Source of the DNA: Undaria pinnatifida
Lineage: Eukaryota > Sar > Phaeophyceae > Laminariales > Alariaceae
Length of the DNA stretch: 64,000 bases
Assembly (NCBI GenBank): GCA_012845835.1
Contig: JABAKD010000002.1
Span: 2,699,501 to 2,763,500 of the forward strand
Direction: 5' to 3'
Shown here piece after piece: positions 22,201-35,300 of the stretch (the stretch's first letter is position 1; each line of letters starts with the position of its first letter). The notes beneath the pieces were generated by a model, which saw only the letters and a list, made by a program, of their open reading frames with translations, searched no databases and was not told where the DNA came from. The translations under genes were made by a program, and so were the position numbers.

Positions 22201-25200
22201 CTACTGATTAGGCAGCAATATTTACTGATTGAAGTCGCTTGGAATTCAATTGCAGCCACCTGCTCTGAATCCAAACCAGCCTTCGTAAACTTTAGTTCGA
22301 GCGACTCTTCGCGAGGTTAGATGTCGACGCCAAGTTCCCCGTTATTTCCAAGGACGGCACAGGGGCACGGCTCATGAGCTGCTAAGGTTTTACGCTCACT
22401 GCGGATGCAAATGTTTCTGGAGTTACAGCCGAATGATGTTCAAACCAACCTTCACGTGATAAGATTTAACAGGATACCACAATACCGTGGAATTTCTCGC
22501 ACAAGTGACCGCGCGAAAGGATAGAACGACCAGCGTAAGGTTGGGAGAGTTTGGCAATATCGGGGGCGTGCGTTAGGACAGATGATCACGCTACCGCAAC
22601 AGATGGGATGGGTATGCCGCGCGCCGCTGTACATAAGAACCTATGCACGGTTCAGCACCAGCTGTTCGTTGGAGAGGTGCGTCATTTTTCGAGTCGGTGT
22701 ATTGTGCGTGCCGCAATTCAATTTTCGTTTTAAGTTGCGGCGGTAGTGTGGACATCTGAGCGACCGCGAAACCCTCGTATGGTCAGATCGTGTGTCCCTC
22801 TTGCTGTTTGATATGTTCGGGCCGTTAACAGCGGGTCAGTCAGCCCCCCCCCCCATTCACAGACGTCAAACCCCCGCGGGCAATTCTCAACTTTACCATT
22901 AAGCCTTTCATTAGCTTAGTATCCCGAGAACCAAGAAAAAAAGAACCCGGCAGATTCTGGACTTCACTGCCTTTGCAGCGAGCTGGAATGAAGCTGTAGC
23001 GATTCCAGAACAAAGTTGGTACATGGACGTTTGGAGGTGGAGGACAGCGAGTGTAACCTCATTTGCAGGGTCTTATGAAGGACGTTGGAGCTAAGCGGGA
23101 TTGTAGCAACACCAGCAAGCACACTGTTCTCGCGGGAGTTCCCGCGTTGCAAATGGCATAGACAGGACCGAAACCGTGCTGCTTCGCTTACGCTCTAAAC
23201 GGAGTTGGGGTGGAAGGGGTAAGCGATCTCGTGATGAACTGTGATAGGGAGGTGATGGGACGATGTGGCGAGTGAGGGAGTAGAGGAGACGGTGGCGTTA
23301 GCCACAGCGGCGTAAGGGGTGGGGCTATTGGCGGAGTGCCGCCGAAAATAAGGTAGATCACTGAAGCGTTTGGCGCCGTCTTATGCTGTTACTCAGGCGT
23401 GTAGCACGTGCCAACCTGTCGCGCCCAGGTTTGGTTTGGGTGGATTCACATCTGATAGAGAGCAGGTCTGGACCACATAATTGCCCCCTAATTCCATTAA
23501 AGCTTTGAAACGTCGAGGCCCCGTCGTCGTTATCACTGCATGCGCAAAATGCAAATGATACGTTGCTGAGGCAAAACCTCAAGAGGAAGGACGGTGTCCA
23601 TTTTGCACAGCATAAGGAACACACAGGGGGAGATAATGAAGGCTGTGATATAAGCCGGTAAAAGCTCCCCACATAGATTACGTCTGTTGTATTGAGTTTA
23701 ATGGCAATATTCCCGGTAGATGGAACGATCCTTTGGGCGGTGTGACCAACGAAATGCCGTGTATACACCGTACACCCGAGTATGTATTGCAACTGAAAAC
23801 GATACCCTCGGTACTAGTCTGAATCTGGTACATGCCAGGCAATATGGCAGAACAATCTCTACCCTCGGTCCGAAATTCAGTAAGTATTCAAGAACCTTCC
23901 ACATGCTGCATATTTCGATGTAGCGCGTCCGTGTACCCAACCAAACAGCAAACATATCTCGATAATAGCATTATACCGCAGCATTGCACTCGTTGCATGG
24001 ACGACGACGACGGCTGTACGTGGCATTGTGGTGGCAGTGGATTTACGCATAACTCGTGACGAGCAGCGCAGGTTCTCGTGGAGTAGCTTGTATCTCGAGG
24101 TCGAAGATCAATCGCGACACCGTGTCCAACCCTTGTGATGGGTGTTGCTCACATCAAACGGATTTATCAGCCCATCTTCGTCTAGCACAATCGGTGTCCT
24201 TGCCGATGCGCCCCAGAAACTTATTTACAAGATCCTTTTTATGCGCCGGCTGTGAGTTCGATAGTTTTATCGGTCGATGCTTAGTTATGCATATTACAGA
24301 TAAACCCTCGACTTGGGACTAGGATACTTTTTCTCTACAACGCACTACTACAAGATAACAAACCTGTATTCAACCCGTTTGTACCCAGTGTCGAAAACCC
24401 ATCTCGGGCCCTCCATATAAGGGAAAGGCGTGTCAAACCCGACGCAAGAGAAGGGCTGGGGAAACACCGGAAATCCACCGAACACCTTTGGTTTAGTCGC
24501 GCGAGACCTCCCCTCTATAGAACAATACTACTATGTTATCTTGAGCTATTCTACACTACTGGGGTACTCACCACATTTGTGCCTAATCGACCTTCACAGC
24601 GCGGTTTATGTATACCAAGGCACGTTCCACCCCATGCACCACTCATACATCAATGTTGTTCGCCATGAAAGGTCGCATCATCAGAAAATATGAGAACGGC
24701 AAAAGACGACATGGTTTATCCACGTTTCGGTGCCAACCGCAACACTTGCTGTCCGTATCTTGCGGGGGTTGCGGCAAGTAATGCACATCTTTCGCGCCCC
24801 CTCCGGCAAAGTCTACAGCCCGCCGAATGTGATACTAATTTAGGTAGACGGCATGTCACTCCTAAGTCAACCCCTTTCTACCCGGTGGAAGAATCTACCA
24901 GCACCGCCCTGCCTACCGTTGTGTCGTATCACAGCTTTGGTGTACACGTTCTCTCTATGTTATATATCCTACCCGAGCGTATGCGGCACACCGCATTCGT
25001 CAAAACGTAGGGTACAAACGACTCGGTGGTACGTAAGATTCCGACGACGAGGCTATGGAACGTGGCCCAGAGTGTTTGAGTGTTCCCAATTACACCGTTC
25101 CCATACTACGTGTAAAAAATAAAAATGCAACGAAATGAAATGAAACAGCTAAGGTGCTGTAGGTCAGTTCAAGGTTCTGTCGCCTTTCAGATTAGTCGTT

Positions 25201-25430
25201 CATACACGACATATTTTTTAGCAACGCCACGTGTTTGGCACGATTCCATCTCTCAGTCATCATGGCTCTGCACCGACAGGCAGGCCTGGTGCTGGAATAT
25301 TTCCACCTAAAGCGCGTGCCTACTCGCAACCATCAGGCATAATACCCTGAAGGCCACGCGAACATGACCGCCATTACTTGATCTTATTCCTGGCAGCGTT
25401 CCTCACTGCACGTGACATAGAAGCACGTTT
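19217..25430. other. Long stretch without a supported gene
   Basis: Low-complexity features are a (CTG)n run at 20037-20055, a poly-T run at 20331-20344 and a (TA)n run near 20860-20876. Around 21400-22850 three plus-strand fragments faintly resemble copia polyprotein landmarks: VSYTVPGLSWNL, WRHTRCGHVDY and LFDMFGPLTAG, the last two recalling the pre-integrase WHRRxGH and integrase D-x-x-GPL blocks. The spacing is wrong and stops intervene, so this is at best an ancient relic. From 22850 to 25430 I see only short frames. The 3' end of the beta-helix gene begins at 25431. Confidence 0.3.
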
Positions 25431-28400
25431 TCAAAACTCGCAAATATCAGGCGTCTCGCCCACGATGGGGTCAGCACTGCCGATTGTGATTTCGCCTTCG
25501 AACCAAGTGCAGAGGTCGCCCGTCGACCCACACTCTCCACTCGGATCATCGATGTCGCCGAAGCCGTCTTCATGTGAGTGAGTTTCTGTGTCGTAGTTCT
25601 TGATGTCGGGGCACTGTGGGCGAATCACGAACGAAGCATATACATAAAGGACGTTATAAATGAGGAAGGATGTTTACCAGTTCTGTGTGTTCAAAACAGG
25701 TTTGTGCAGCCGGCGATATAGAAGGGGCCTAGTATGCACATTCTACGAGTATAGCAGCAGAACCAAGGCGCACAAAACATATTTGTTGACGCACACTCGC
25801 GCTGGCTTAAATTCAACTGGAGTACAGACCATCAGGCTAAGATAGCACTGAGCAGAGTCAATTGGTTGCCGTTTGCGACAGCCTAGGTGCATTGCATTGC
25901 CTTCATTTAGCATCATCGACACGTTACGGAGGCGAACCGCTCCAACGAAGAAATTATCCGAACGACTCACCGATTCCTCGCCAACGTTGTCGATCATATG
26001 GATGAGATTTGCAGCCGGAAAATGAATGAAACCGCCACCGTTTATGATAGCGCCGCCGTTGGCGCCAACGTTCCTCCTGTCGCGAAAATGCAGTAAGAAC
26101 AAAAACAAATCATCGCGAAACGGCCAACTTGTTCAGCAAATTTTAATTGATAATCACCACACCACACCCCTTTGTGCATTAAAATTGCAGTAGTATGCGC
26201 CAAAGATTGGAGTTGGCGTCCTCGCTTCATCGTTCAGTGGTCGTCGGCAACAAACATGGAGACCGTGAAAGTGCAAACAGTAGCATTCATCTGTAAAAGA
26301 CCGTATCTACTGCTCGAAGTCCTGTTGATGAGTCGCAGATTGTGTATCCAACGGATTACGGCTACAGCTACGATAGGCGGATATATTTTGGCATCATATA
26401 TTGCAAGGGCTCGGGGCCACTCGCGCGAGTAACCCCCCCGTTACTTCGCGTTCTTCACCTTCGGTGCTGTCTTAATGTTGTGACATGAGTTCGCAAACGG
26501 AATGGTTAGCTACACTTGCAACCTGCTTGCATGTGCACGTTGTTTTATAGGGTGCTCTTGTGCCAGCAGCCAAATAAATTGTTGAATCATGTATAGTTGT
26601 ATGTAACACAACACACAAAATCTTCAATCGAGCGAGCCGCCAGTAAAGGCGAGCATAAATGCGCACATAAGCAGCAGTTCGTCTATCTCAAACAATTGGT
26701 TCGAAGTCCTCCCGTCGCACGAGATGCACGCAAACGCGCATGATGTGGATGGAATGATTTTGCAAATTAGACAGCAATGTGTCGACAAGACGGCCGAAAA
26801 AATGGGTGACGCTGAAGGCGTATTCTGTAGCTCTGTCACGGACCCGATCAAGACGAAAATGAAATGTAGCTAGCCTTGACTATAGGCCTGTCAGACCCTT
26901 TTCGTGGCTGTCATGCAAATTCTTGAAAGGCTAACGTCTTGACCACCGGAGCGCCCGACGAAAGGTTAACAATACTTTTCGCAGCATATCCCAAACGAGA
27001 CCAACCTGAACGCGACCCTGTCCTGAAACTCGACAGTCGCATTTTTGAAGACCCACAGTCCCGCGCCGCCGTTGTCCGGTCGAGTATCCTGCAGGTTCAC
27101 GGAACGATACAATTATACTCCACTCAGTACGACCCTCGTCATTTTGATGTCTTCAGAATGTGAACAGCAACTTCAACATCGTGTCGCTCGAAGGTGGAAA
27201 CTAATTAATGTCTGAATGTTTTGTGGACAAATTTTGATATCGTCTCCCTTGAACATGCTAAGTAATGAATACAAGAATTAAGTCTTAAATACGTATTTCG
27301 TACAAGGGCATCACCCTCCGCATACACATACCAGAAAATTAATATCGATACAATCTGAAATACAATATACTCTCCGTGCACGTTGCAACACAATTTCTGC
27401 GACTTGCCGACAATCTCCAAGTGTAAATTCCCCAACAGGAGGTCTCACGCATAAGGATACCTTCTCCTAATTGTTTTTACATTTCTATTATTGTATTGAA
27501 ACCGGTGATAATTTCCAGCGGATATCGAAACAACGTCTACTTTTTCGGCCGTATTTGCACCGCTGAGGCCACGTAAACTCGGTGCGCATCCAATCCCAAC
27601 CGGGAGCAACGTGATGTAGTCCGTAAGGAGCTGCCTGGTATCTGAACCTGTAAACTGGTCACGCATGCGTCTCAATTTGTAAAGCAGCTTTAGCTGTGCC
27701 ATGAACAGCCACGTCTTCGAATTGCCGGTAGTACGTCGACCCAGCTGCGCTGACTACTACAACCTCGGCATATTTGTTCAAATGTTTTACGCGGCGATCG
27801 ATGAACAGGCGAAACACCTTACAACATCAAGGGCAGGGATAGTACATTGCCTAGTTCGGCATCGGATCCACAACACGTATCACGCCGATTCCCCCCCACT
27901 TACGTGAAAACTTAGTGCATAGTTGACTCCCCAGAATCGCTTAGCACTGGGGGCTGTGCTAAACACTACGTTCACGTGCCAAAGTGTGGGGTTGGAGAAA
28001 ACTTAAATGTCGGAAAAACCTAATGTCGACCCTAACATGCCAATTTCAAATTGTACATGGCGCCAATGATATGCTGACACCCAACCCAACGGATATACCG
28101 TTCCACCCCCACCCTTCTGTATGCTCGAGCCAAAATCAGATACTCACGTCAAAGCTGTTGTCTTTGAAGTAAGTCTTGTGCTCGAAGGTGATCTTGTTGG
28201 CATTCTCAGCAGTAGAATCTGAGCCGCCGCGGTCTCCGTTGGCGGCCACAGCGGCGCCTCGCTGAAAATCAGGCATCCATAAACGAGCAGCAAAGATAAC
28301 GTATGTTCATCTTTACTGGCGAATGAGGCTACTCGCATGGAACTTGTATGGAAGAGGAAAAGCAATCACGTTCTCAATAACAGAAGCATTTACGAGGTGC

Positions 28401-31400
28401 CGCGCGCTAATATAGGCATCTACCGCTACAGATGGCTCACGATTTTTCAGACATACAGCCGGGTGCATTTTGGTTCCAGGCATTCATTATCGATCAAGAT
28501 ATAAAGAAGCCCAATCGCCAACAGAAAAATTCTGACGGTGCGAATAAAGGACTCACAAATCCGCCTACGTTGTCCCGGAATGTCGCCTTGCTCATGAACG
28601 TGGCAGTCGCGATAGGCCCGAAGTTATACAGCGCAGCGCCATGTCCACCAAAAATCGCCGGCCCTTCTTCCTCGTTGCGATCGTCCACAGTGTTGCTGCG
28701 GATTTTGAGGGGATATCCATGACGGACATAAAAAATGGGATGCGGGTTGCACACAGTGAGTCGAATCTGCCTGCCTCATGAATGAGACACCAACGTCCCT
28801 CTATATTCAGCCTGTCGTTCATGTCGAAGGACACGCAACGAGGCCGCATCATGGAGAAGCGGCAAACGAGCACTCAGAATGGTGGTGCTGGGTTGCACGA
28901 CCCCGTCTTGCACTTTCAAAACACTCCCGGCGGTTACTCGAGAAGAGAAAATAAAACATGTGAACACTGCAACTAGAGCTAATGCCCCCAGCAACTACCA
29001 AATGTATTCAGATCGATAATATATTTGCTAGTTGGGTGTGTACGGGTGGGGCTACTATTGCTGTCACCTAACGTGCCCCAGATGTTGTGGAAGTGGCAGA
29101 ACCCCGAAAACGAGATGGTGTACACCACGGGGATATAATTGTTCCCGTAGCTTGCTAGGAAGTGAACAACAACACGCGCAAAAACCAGCGTGGCAACTGC
29201 GGCCCAATCCAAAAATATATAGAAACGAATTTGGCAATGGCATAGGCGACAACGTTTGTTACTGTTTTCGAGCTCTGACAAGCGAAAATTGGAAGCGGCG
29301 CAGGTTATGACCTGGTCCATAGCCTTGAAGCGATCGTGCCGGCGACATACGCCGTCATTCAGCAACCAAATTCGCGGCGTACTTAGTGTGTGGGGAAGAA
29401 TACATCAGTCGACAGCAATATTTCGCCCATAACAAACAGTTCATACTGTAGACCAAGGACCGTGGAGGGATACCCTCGTTTTCGCTGCCGGGTTTGGGCC
29501 GCTCGACCAAGTGACCATGGATCTCCCTGGGAAAAGATCCCCAGGTGATCTGCTTGGCGGGACTTAGCTAACCATTCCATAGCGGGGTCACACGCTCGCA
29601 AACAGTACGGACGAAATGTGAAGAGCGCAAAAGTAACAGGGTGTCCAATCACACAAGTGAGCCCCACCCACAGAAAATAGAAGCTAAAAATTTGACGCCC
29701 CGCGGGCTGCCGAAGCTTGGGCCTGTCGCGAATTTACAAGGTGCGGCACGACTTAACGAAAACATAACGTTCATGAATTCGTGCTCACTTTCGCCAGACA
29801 GTCCGGTAGTGAAACTGAAGTTGTCCACTGTTGGCGATACCGCCTCCGTTGCCACCGCGAAGGTTGAAGTTTTCCCAGAACTTCGTTTTGCGTTCGAACT
29901 ACAAAGTAACGAAAGCATCACAGGAGGTAGGCGTCAGTGAAGAGGGTGACAGCATCACCCACCGGCAGCGTAAGAGCCCGATACTTGAACAAAATGCTGT
30001 ATTCAGCTGAACGCTCTCACTGTAGGCATAAGGCATGCCCTCGTTCTAACCTGGTGCAGCCAACAGTAATAGCACGCTGCACGGCCGCCTCTTCACAGAA
30101 TACACTCGCGTAACATCACACAGGTTGGTGAATGTCCATAGAGTCCCTGGGAAAGTGACTCGCCTCCATGTCGCCGATGTTGAGAATGGCGCCACCTGGT
30201 GCATTCCATTCATACGTGCCATCCTTTCTGAATTGTCCGTTGTACCTGAAGTAAGCTTGTCCGTGAAACTTAACAAGTCCAGCGTTGAACACACAAGCCC
30301 CGCCGTACTCGTTCTGCAGACACAATGTAGTTCGCAAAGCAGAGCAGCATGGTCATTGAGCGCATAAATATGCCGGACTTCATTCCGACCGCAAACCGAG
30401 TTGGCGGTCTTGACCGGCCAGTGTCGAAACAATACTTCGTGACACTATTTAGCATGCCTCGTTCGCGGTACCGGGAATTATGGCAAGCGAGGTTCGGTCT
30501 TGAAAATCCAAAAGGTGAGGACAGCAAGTGGTGGTCAACAGCTTTCAACTATAATATGATTCACGCTATTACGCAGTGTTGCGGTCGAATGAAAACCCAA
30601 CCAAAATAAGTCGCTACTCCTGGTTATGGCTGCGCCAGAAAGTGCTTTATCGAATCTCACCCAGGCCGGGTCCGTGAGGTAGGCTAACGTGTTGCCGAGG
30701 AAGCTGACGTCCCCCAAAAACTCCAGGGAGCTACCCTTGTCGACATGCGTAGAGCCCCCGATCGGCTGTGCCACAAAGACATCGCACAAGACGAGGTTGA
30801 CGAACATTTTTTTCGTCAAAAAAATATTCCCAAAACACGACCAAGCACCACGTGTATCAGTCGATTTATGGCGAGTAACGCAGCAGTATCGCTCTCACAC
30901 GTTCCACGCAAAAACCTACTCGACGCGCGTGCTACGATACAGGTAGCATTTGTTGGCTAAACACATTTCTGATTGATTGATTGGCGTGGCTCCTTAACCC
31001 AACATCTTCGGAATTTCAACGGTATCTCGGAGACATCCCACCGTAGGGGTTGCAGTTGTTGGATTAACTAAATTACTGCACCTGTCCGATTGAGCTCCTG
31101 GAGTGAGGAACTAGCTACCGGTTAGCCATTAGTCAAGTAATTTCACTAGTACGTATTTGGGTAGGACTACTAAGGCATAAATGCTTGGTCCGGTTGTGCG
31201 AACGAATGCGTTTGAAGTCAGGTTTCGGGTGAGATATCAAGATCATCATACGAGTATGAGGACCTCAGGGACTGATCGATGAGGCTGTGCACCCATACCG
31301 TGGGATGGCTCTTTGGAAAATGAACCTTTTGTATACCTTGGCCACGGGTTTGTTCATCGGATGGTTTGCATCGTATTGCACTTTCGCTCTGCTCAATATT

Positions 31401-32308
31401 GTTTTGTGGGTCTGAGAAGGTATGGAGCTCTCCTCAAGCGAGCATCTGCAGAAACCAATTGGTGCATCTCCGCCCTAGTACACATCAAACTTTGCTCCGT
31501 ATTGTGAGGTATACCCTTTTTTGGCGTTGACCCGGTGGTGAAAATTGGGGGTAGCCCCCTACCGTAGCCTTGATAAGAGGTATACCCTTTTTTGGCGTTG
31601 ACCCCGTATTGAAAATTGGGGGTGTGATACTACTATACGGTAGCCTTGATAAGAGGTATACCCTTTTTTGGCGTTGACCCGGTAGTGAAAATTGGGGGTG
31701 TGATACTACTGTATGGTAGCCTTGATGAGAGGTATACCCTTTTTTGGCGTTGACCCGGTAGTGAAAATTGGGGGTTTGATACTGCAATACCGCAGCCTTG
31801 ATCTGGATTAAGGCTAATGCTTCGGAGGAGAGAGGCATACATGCGGCGCGGCCGTGTTGAAGAACGTACGTGTCGGTCACGTGCTCGCTCCATTTTACGC
31901 GAAACATGCCGGTTTATGCTTTCCACAGTGTATCACATATACACACACACCCCTGCAGAGGAAGGCCCTACGTACTCCCCATCACTGTTTTCTTCGTTTT
32001 GGCGACGAAATTTAAACCTAAGCGAGAACACCCAGCTGCCAACTTTCCCACACTTCCGCCAGATACGCGAACAATCGTCTCCGCATTCCCATCCGGGCAC
32101 ATCAATAGAGTGTAGCGGTATAGCTGTGGTGTATTTCAGCATAACGCGGCATCCCTCTCACCGAGCTGCTAATTCCCGTCATCGTCAGGTCTGGCACGTC
32201 GAAGTAGAGGTTCGAGTAGCCGCCAATCTCGAAGCGGATGTTGGAAAAGACCATGGCGTCTGTCGTAGATGTGACGGTCAAGTCGCCACCTCCCATGACG
32301 AAGATGAT
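25431..32308 (-). CDS. Exons 12-20 of the beta-helix gene: second homologous half
   Basis: Exon 12 ([12 protein letters not shown] ... [20 protein letters not shown]) parallels exon 2. Exon 13 ([20 protein letters not shown]) parallels exon 3. Exon 14 carries [13 protein letters not shown] and [11 protein letters not shown], and exon 15 continues [18 protein letters not shown], so the repeat is rebuilt across the GC-AG intron. Exons 16-19 carry [47 protein letters not shown] and [14 protein letters not shown]. Exons 15/16 and 18/19 join within codons with matching phase. Exon 20 begins [16 protein letters not shown], parallels exon 11, and ends ICEF then TGA. It is acidic and has several cysteines. 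A separate downstream gene is possible but less likely, because no new signal peptide exon is seen between exons 11 and 12. Confidence 0.72.
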
Positions 32309-35300
32309 CTGACAAGGTAGAATTTAACATAATACCGTGGTGTCAGTGTGGAGGTTACACGACCGTGTGATGTTGCCTCGCGGGGGACCGTACGGAGTAA
32401 TAGTCCGGCATTGGTTCCCCCAAACGATTTGACTCGTTCCACGGTAGCCCACTCCACTTTTCTTTACCGAATTTGCCGGTTTTGAAACCAGCTCTCAAAA
32501 TTACAGTGCCCCTTGCCACTCTAACGTCATTGTTTGATAGTCCTTTGCAAAAAAAAAAACATGTGGAGACTGTTTTATTAATAGCACCCTTCCTCGTGTC
32601 GAGCAGCCATGCAGCGTTCGTTAAAGAAAGTCGCTGGTTTGGAGGGGGGTCCATCGTAGAATCAGTTACTTGCTGCACGTTTCACGATATACAGTACAGG
32701 CATGAATATTTTATCCAAAATCCAGCATCCACATTTTGATTTGTTTTGACGTAGGCACGTATTTTCACAATCATTAAAATATTTAGCCGTACAGCTCTGT
32801 CTCAGGCGAGTCGAACAATCCAGGCAGCTTTTTATTTTCGTCGCTGCGCTTGAGTTATCTGATTCCAGGGTAGAAATTGGTCAATGTTTTGGGGCTCGAT
32901 GTACAGGTCATGACATTCTTTTTTTAACCCGTATTTGAACGTACCTCGTCGAGGCGCAACTTTCCGTAAAAGCAAAAGTATATAGAGTTTCTATTGTGAA
33001 GCGAGATATGGGCGAGAACCCGCTATTTTTCTGCTCCCGCGCGCGGGACTAATGTGGCAGCATGTGAATGTTTAGCTTTGTGTAAAAGCTCACGGCAGTA
33101 GTGCATGTATGTGCGCGTGTTATAATGCGTGTGTGCAGGTATTATGGAGTTAATTTCACGTCGGTGTCACTTGTTCAACCCTGGTGTCGTTTTGTTTTAT
33201 GTTTGTTGCGTTTCGGGTAAAACAGTGTCTTTTCGGGGTAATTTCGGGGTAGTAATTTTAAAATAGTATCCATTGTTTAAGATTATTTAAAAGACCGAAT
33301 TCGGGTTCCTCTCGGCCGTGCGTTCCGTTAGCACCTAGTTTCGGCAGTCAACTTTCAAACGTGGTGGAGAAATATACGGTACCCCTTTTGTTAAACTGTT
33401 CTGCCTTTAACATATGGTACAATAATCACGTTGCTCGTGCACTTCGCAAGTGTATGCCCCCGAGTGCACCAACACAATCTGGGTAGGGAACTTAGATTTA
33501 GTAGGCGAAGTTGAGCGCTTATAATGTTTGTACGTCCTTGTGTGCACTTACCGACTGGTTGGCGCACGATACGTCGAAAGCGTCGCCTGAACCGACCGCA
33601 AAGTTGACCTCGGATACCACCCTTGTGTCCCAAGTCAAAACCGAGTAACCGCCTAGCGTCGTCCCTTCTCCAAACAGCACGTCACAATCGGCCGCATCGG
33701 AATCAATCGTCAACTGAAAGTCCGGATCTGTGCCGACATTTTCCCCCAGATAACATAGGTCGACGGAGCTGCCTGAAAATGTGGACCCACCACCGGTGAA
33801 CTCCACAGAACCGTCCGGTTCACTCCAGCTTCTGCTATAAATGGGCAAATCCCGTTCCCAGTCTTCGAAGTTCTTGATTCCCGGACACTTTTGAGTGGGT
33901 TTCGTTTGACCCGGAGAGGGTCAGCAAGAAAGTTGGGGGAAGGACGGGGCGAATCGATAGCGGCCACATATAGTTGTAGGGGTTCGAGAAGTACATGATT
34001 CAGTGGAAGGAGAACTGACGGAGTTTCGCTTTAGTTACACATGCACGATTCGCGATGTGATATAGTTGTAGGGGTTCGAGAAGTACATGATTCAGTGGAA
34101 GCAGAACTGACGGAGTTTCGCTTTAGTTACACATGCACGATTCGCGATGTGTGGAAAATTTACAAGGTTTGACGGGAAGATAACACGAATTCTAGCTAAT
34201 GAACATGGTACGGCGCATGACACCGTACAGGAACTCACCGTGGGGGCCGTGTTCCCGGAAATGTCGGCGTCTTGGGGTATCTTCACGTTTCCTGCGTTCC
34301 AAATGGCGCCTCCCCGGTAGCGGGCCTCGTTGTTTGTCATCGTTACAGGTCCTTCTATGTTGATCACGGCGTCACTGCCATGAAGTTGCGAAATAGTTCC
34401 AAGAGAGAAGGGGCTCATGCATAGCATGGGTTATCTGTCCGAGTATTCCGTTTTTCGAGGTGGGTGCAACAGACCACTCCACATACGGCTTAAGTGACGG
34501 TAAATATCCTACTACGAACAAGCCGAGGCGTCAAGCACCGCAGGTCCATCCCGATCTAAAATTCACCAGCGATGCCGGGGCTGCACAGGTCACGATGCCT
34601 CGACTGCACCGAGTATCTCACCTTGTCATCAATTTGAAGACGCCACCATCCTTCGCAATATTTCCCGTAGCGACAACGCCTGCTTCGAACTCCACGACTC
34701 CATCGTATACTGCCATGGCACCTCCGCCAGAGGCGTCGCCAACGGACTGTGGAGTTTACGTAAAATTGTTTTCGTTCACATTGCGCCGAGATTAAAGCAT
34801 TGGCAAGAACGTTGGGTGAATGAACATGTGCATGAATGCATGTCTCTGCGAGGTAGATATTACGCTTCAGCGAATCATAGTTGCCCTCGTGTGCCGCGCA
34901 TCACACGCCAGCTCTACCTATGACGATTGTATTTGTTAGCGATTGATGGAAGGACAAACGGTCAAGTGACCTGTAGCTGCGGAACTTGTGATAGCCAAAG
35001 CGAAAAGGGCTCGATCTTTCGCTTTCACTGCTGGATGTAAACTCGTAAGTTTTGTTAGCAAATTCTAACTACAAATACATGCACACCGGACCTCCTACGG
35101 CCACTTGCACCGTCTATGTCGCATACGGTCCCTCGAACTTTTGAAGCAGTTTATACATGCGCCAACCATAGTCTACAATATATGAATCGACGTGTATTGG
35201 TTTAATCAAGACCGCTGTGTACGGACAACTTCCGAATTCGGGCGGGTGACGTCTACCGGTACATAACGAAGAACGCTCTGCTATGCGCTACACAGTTCGT

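Noticed and set aside
21400-22850. Possible copia relic (VSYTVPGLSWNL, WRHTRCGHVDY, LFDMFGPLTAG)
   Set aside because: The three fragments recall copia landmarks, but the spacing between them is too large and stops intervene. I could not trace other domains, so I do not call an element.
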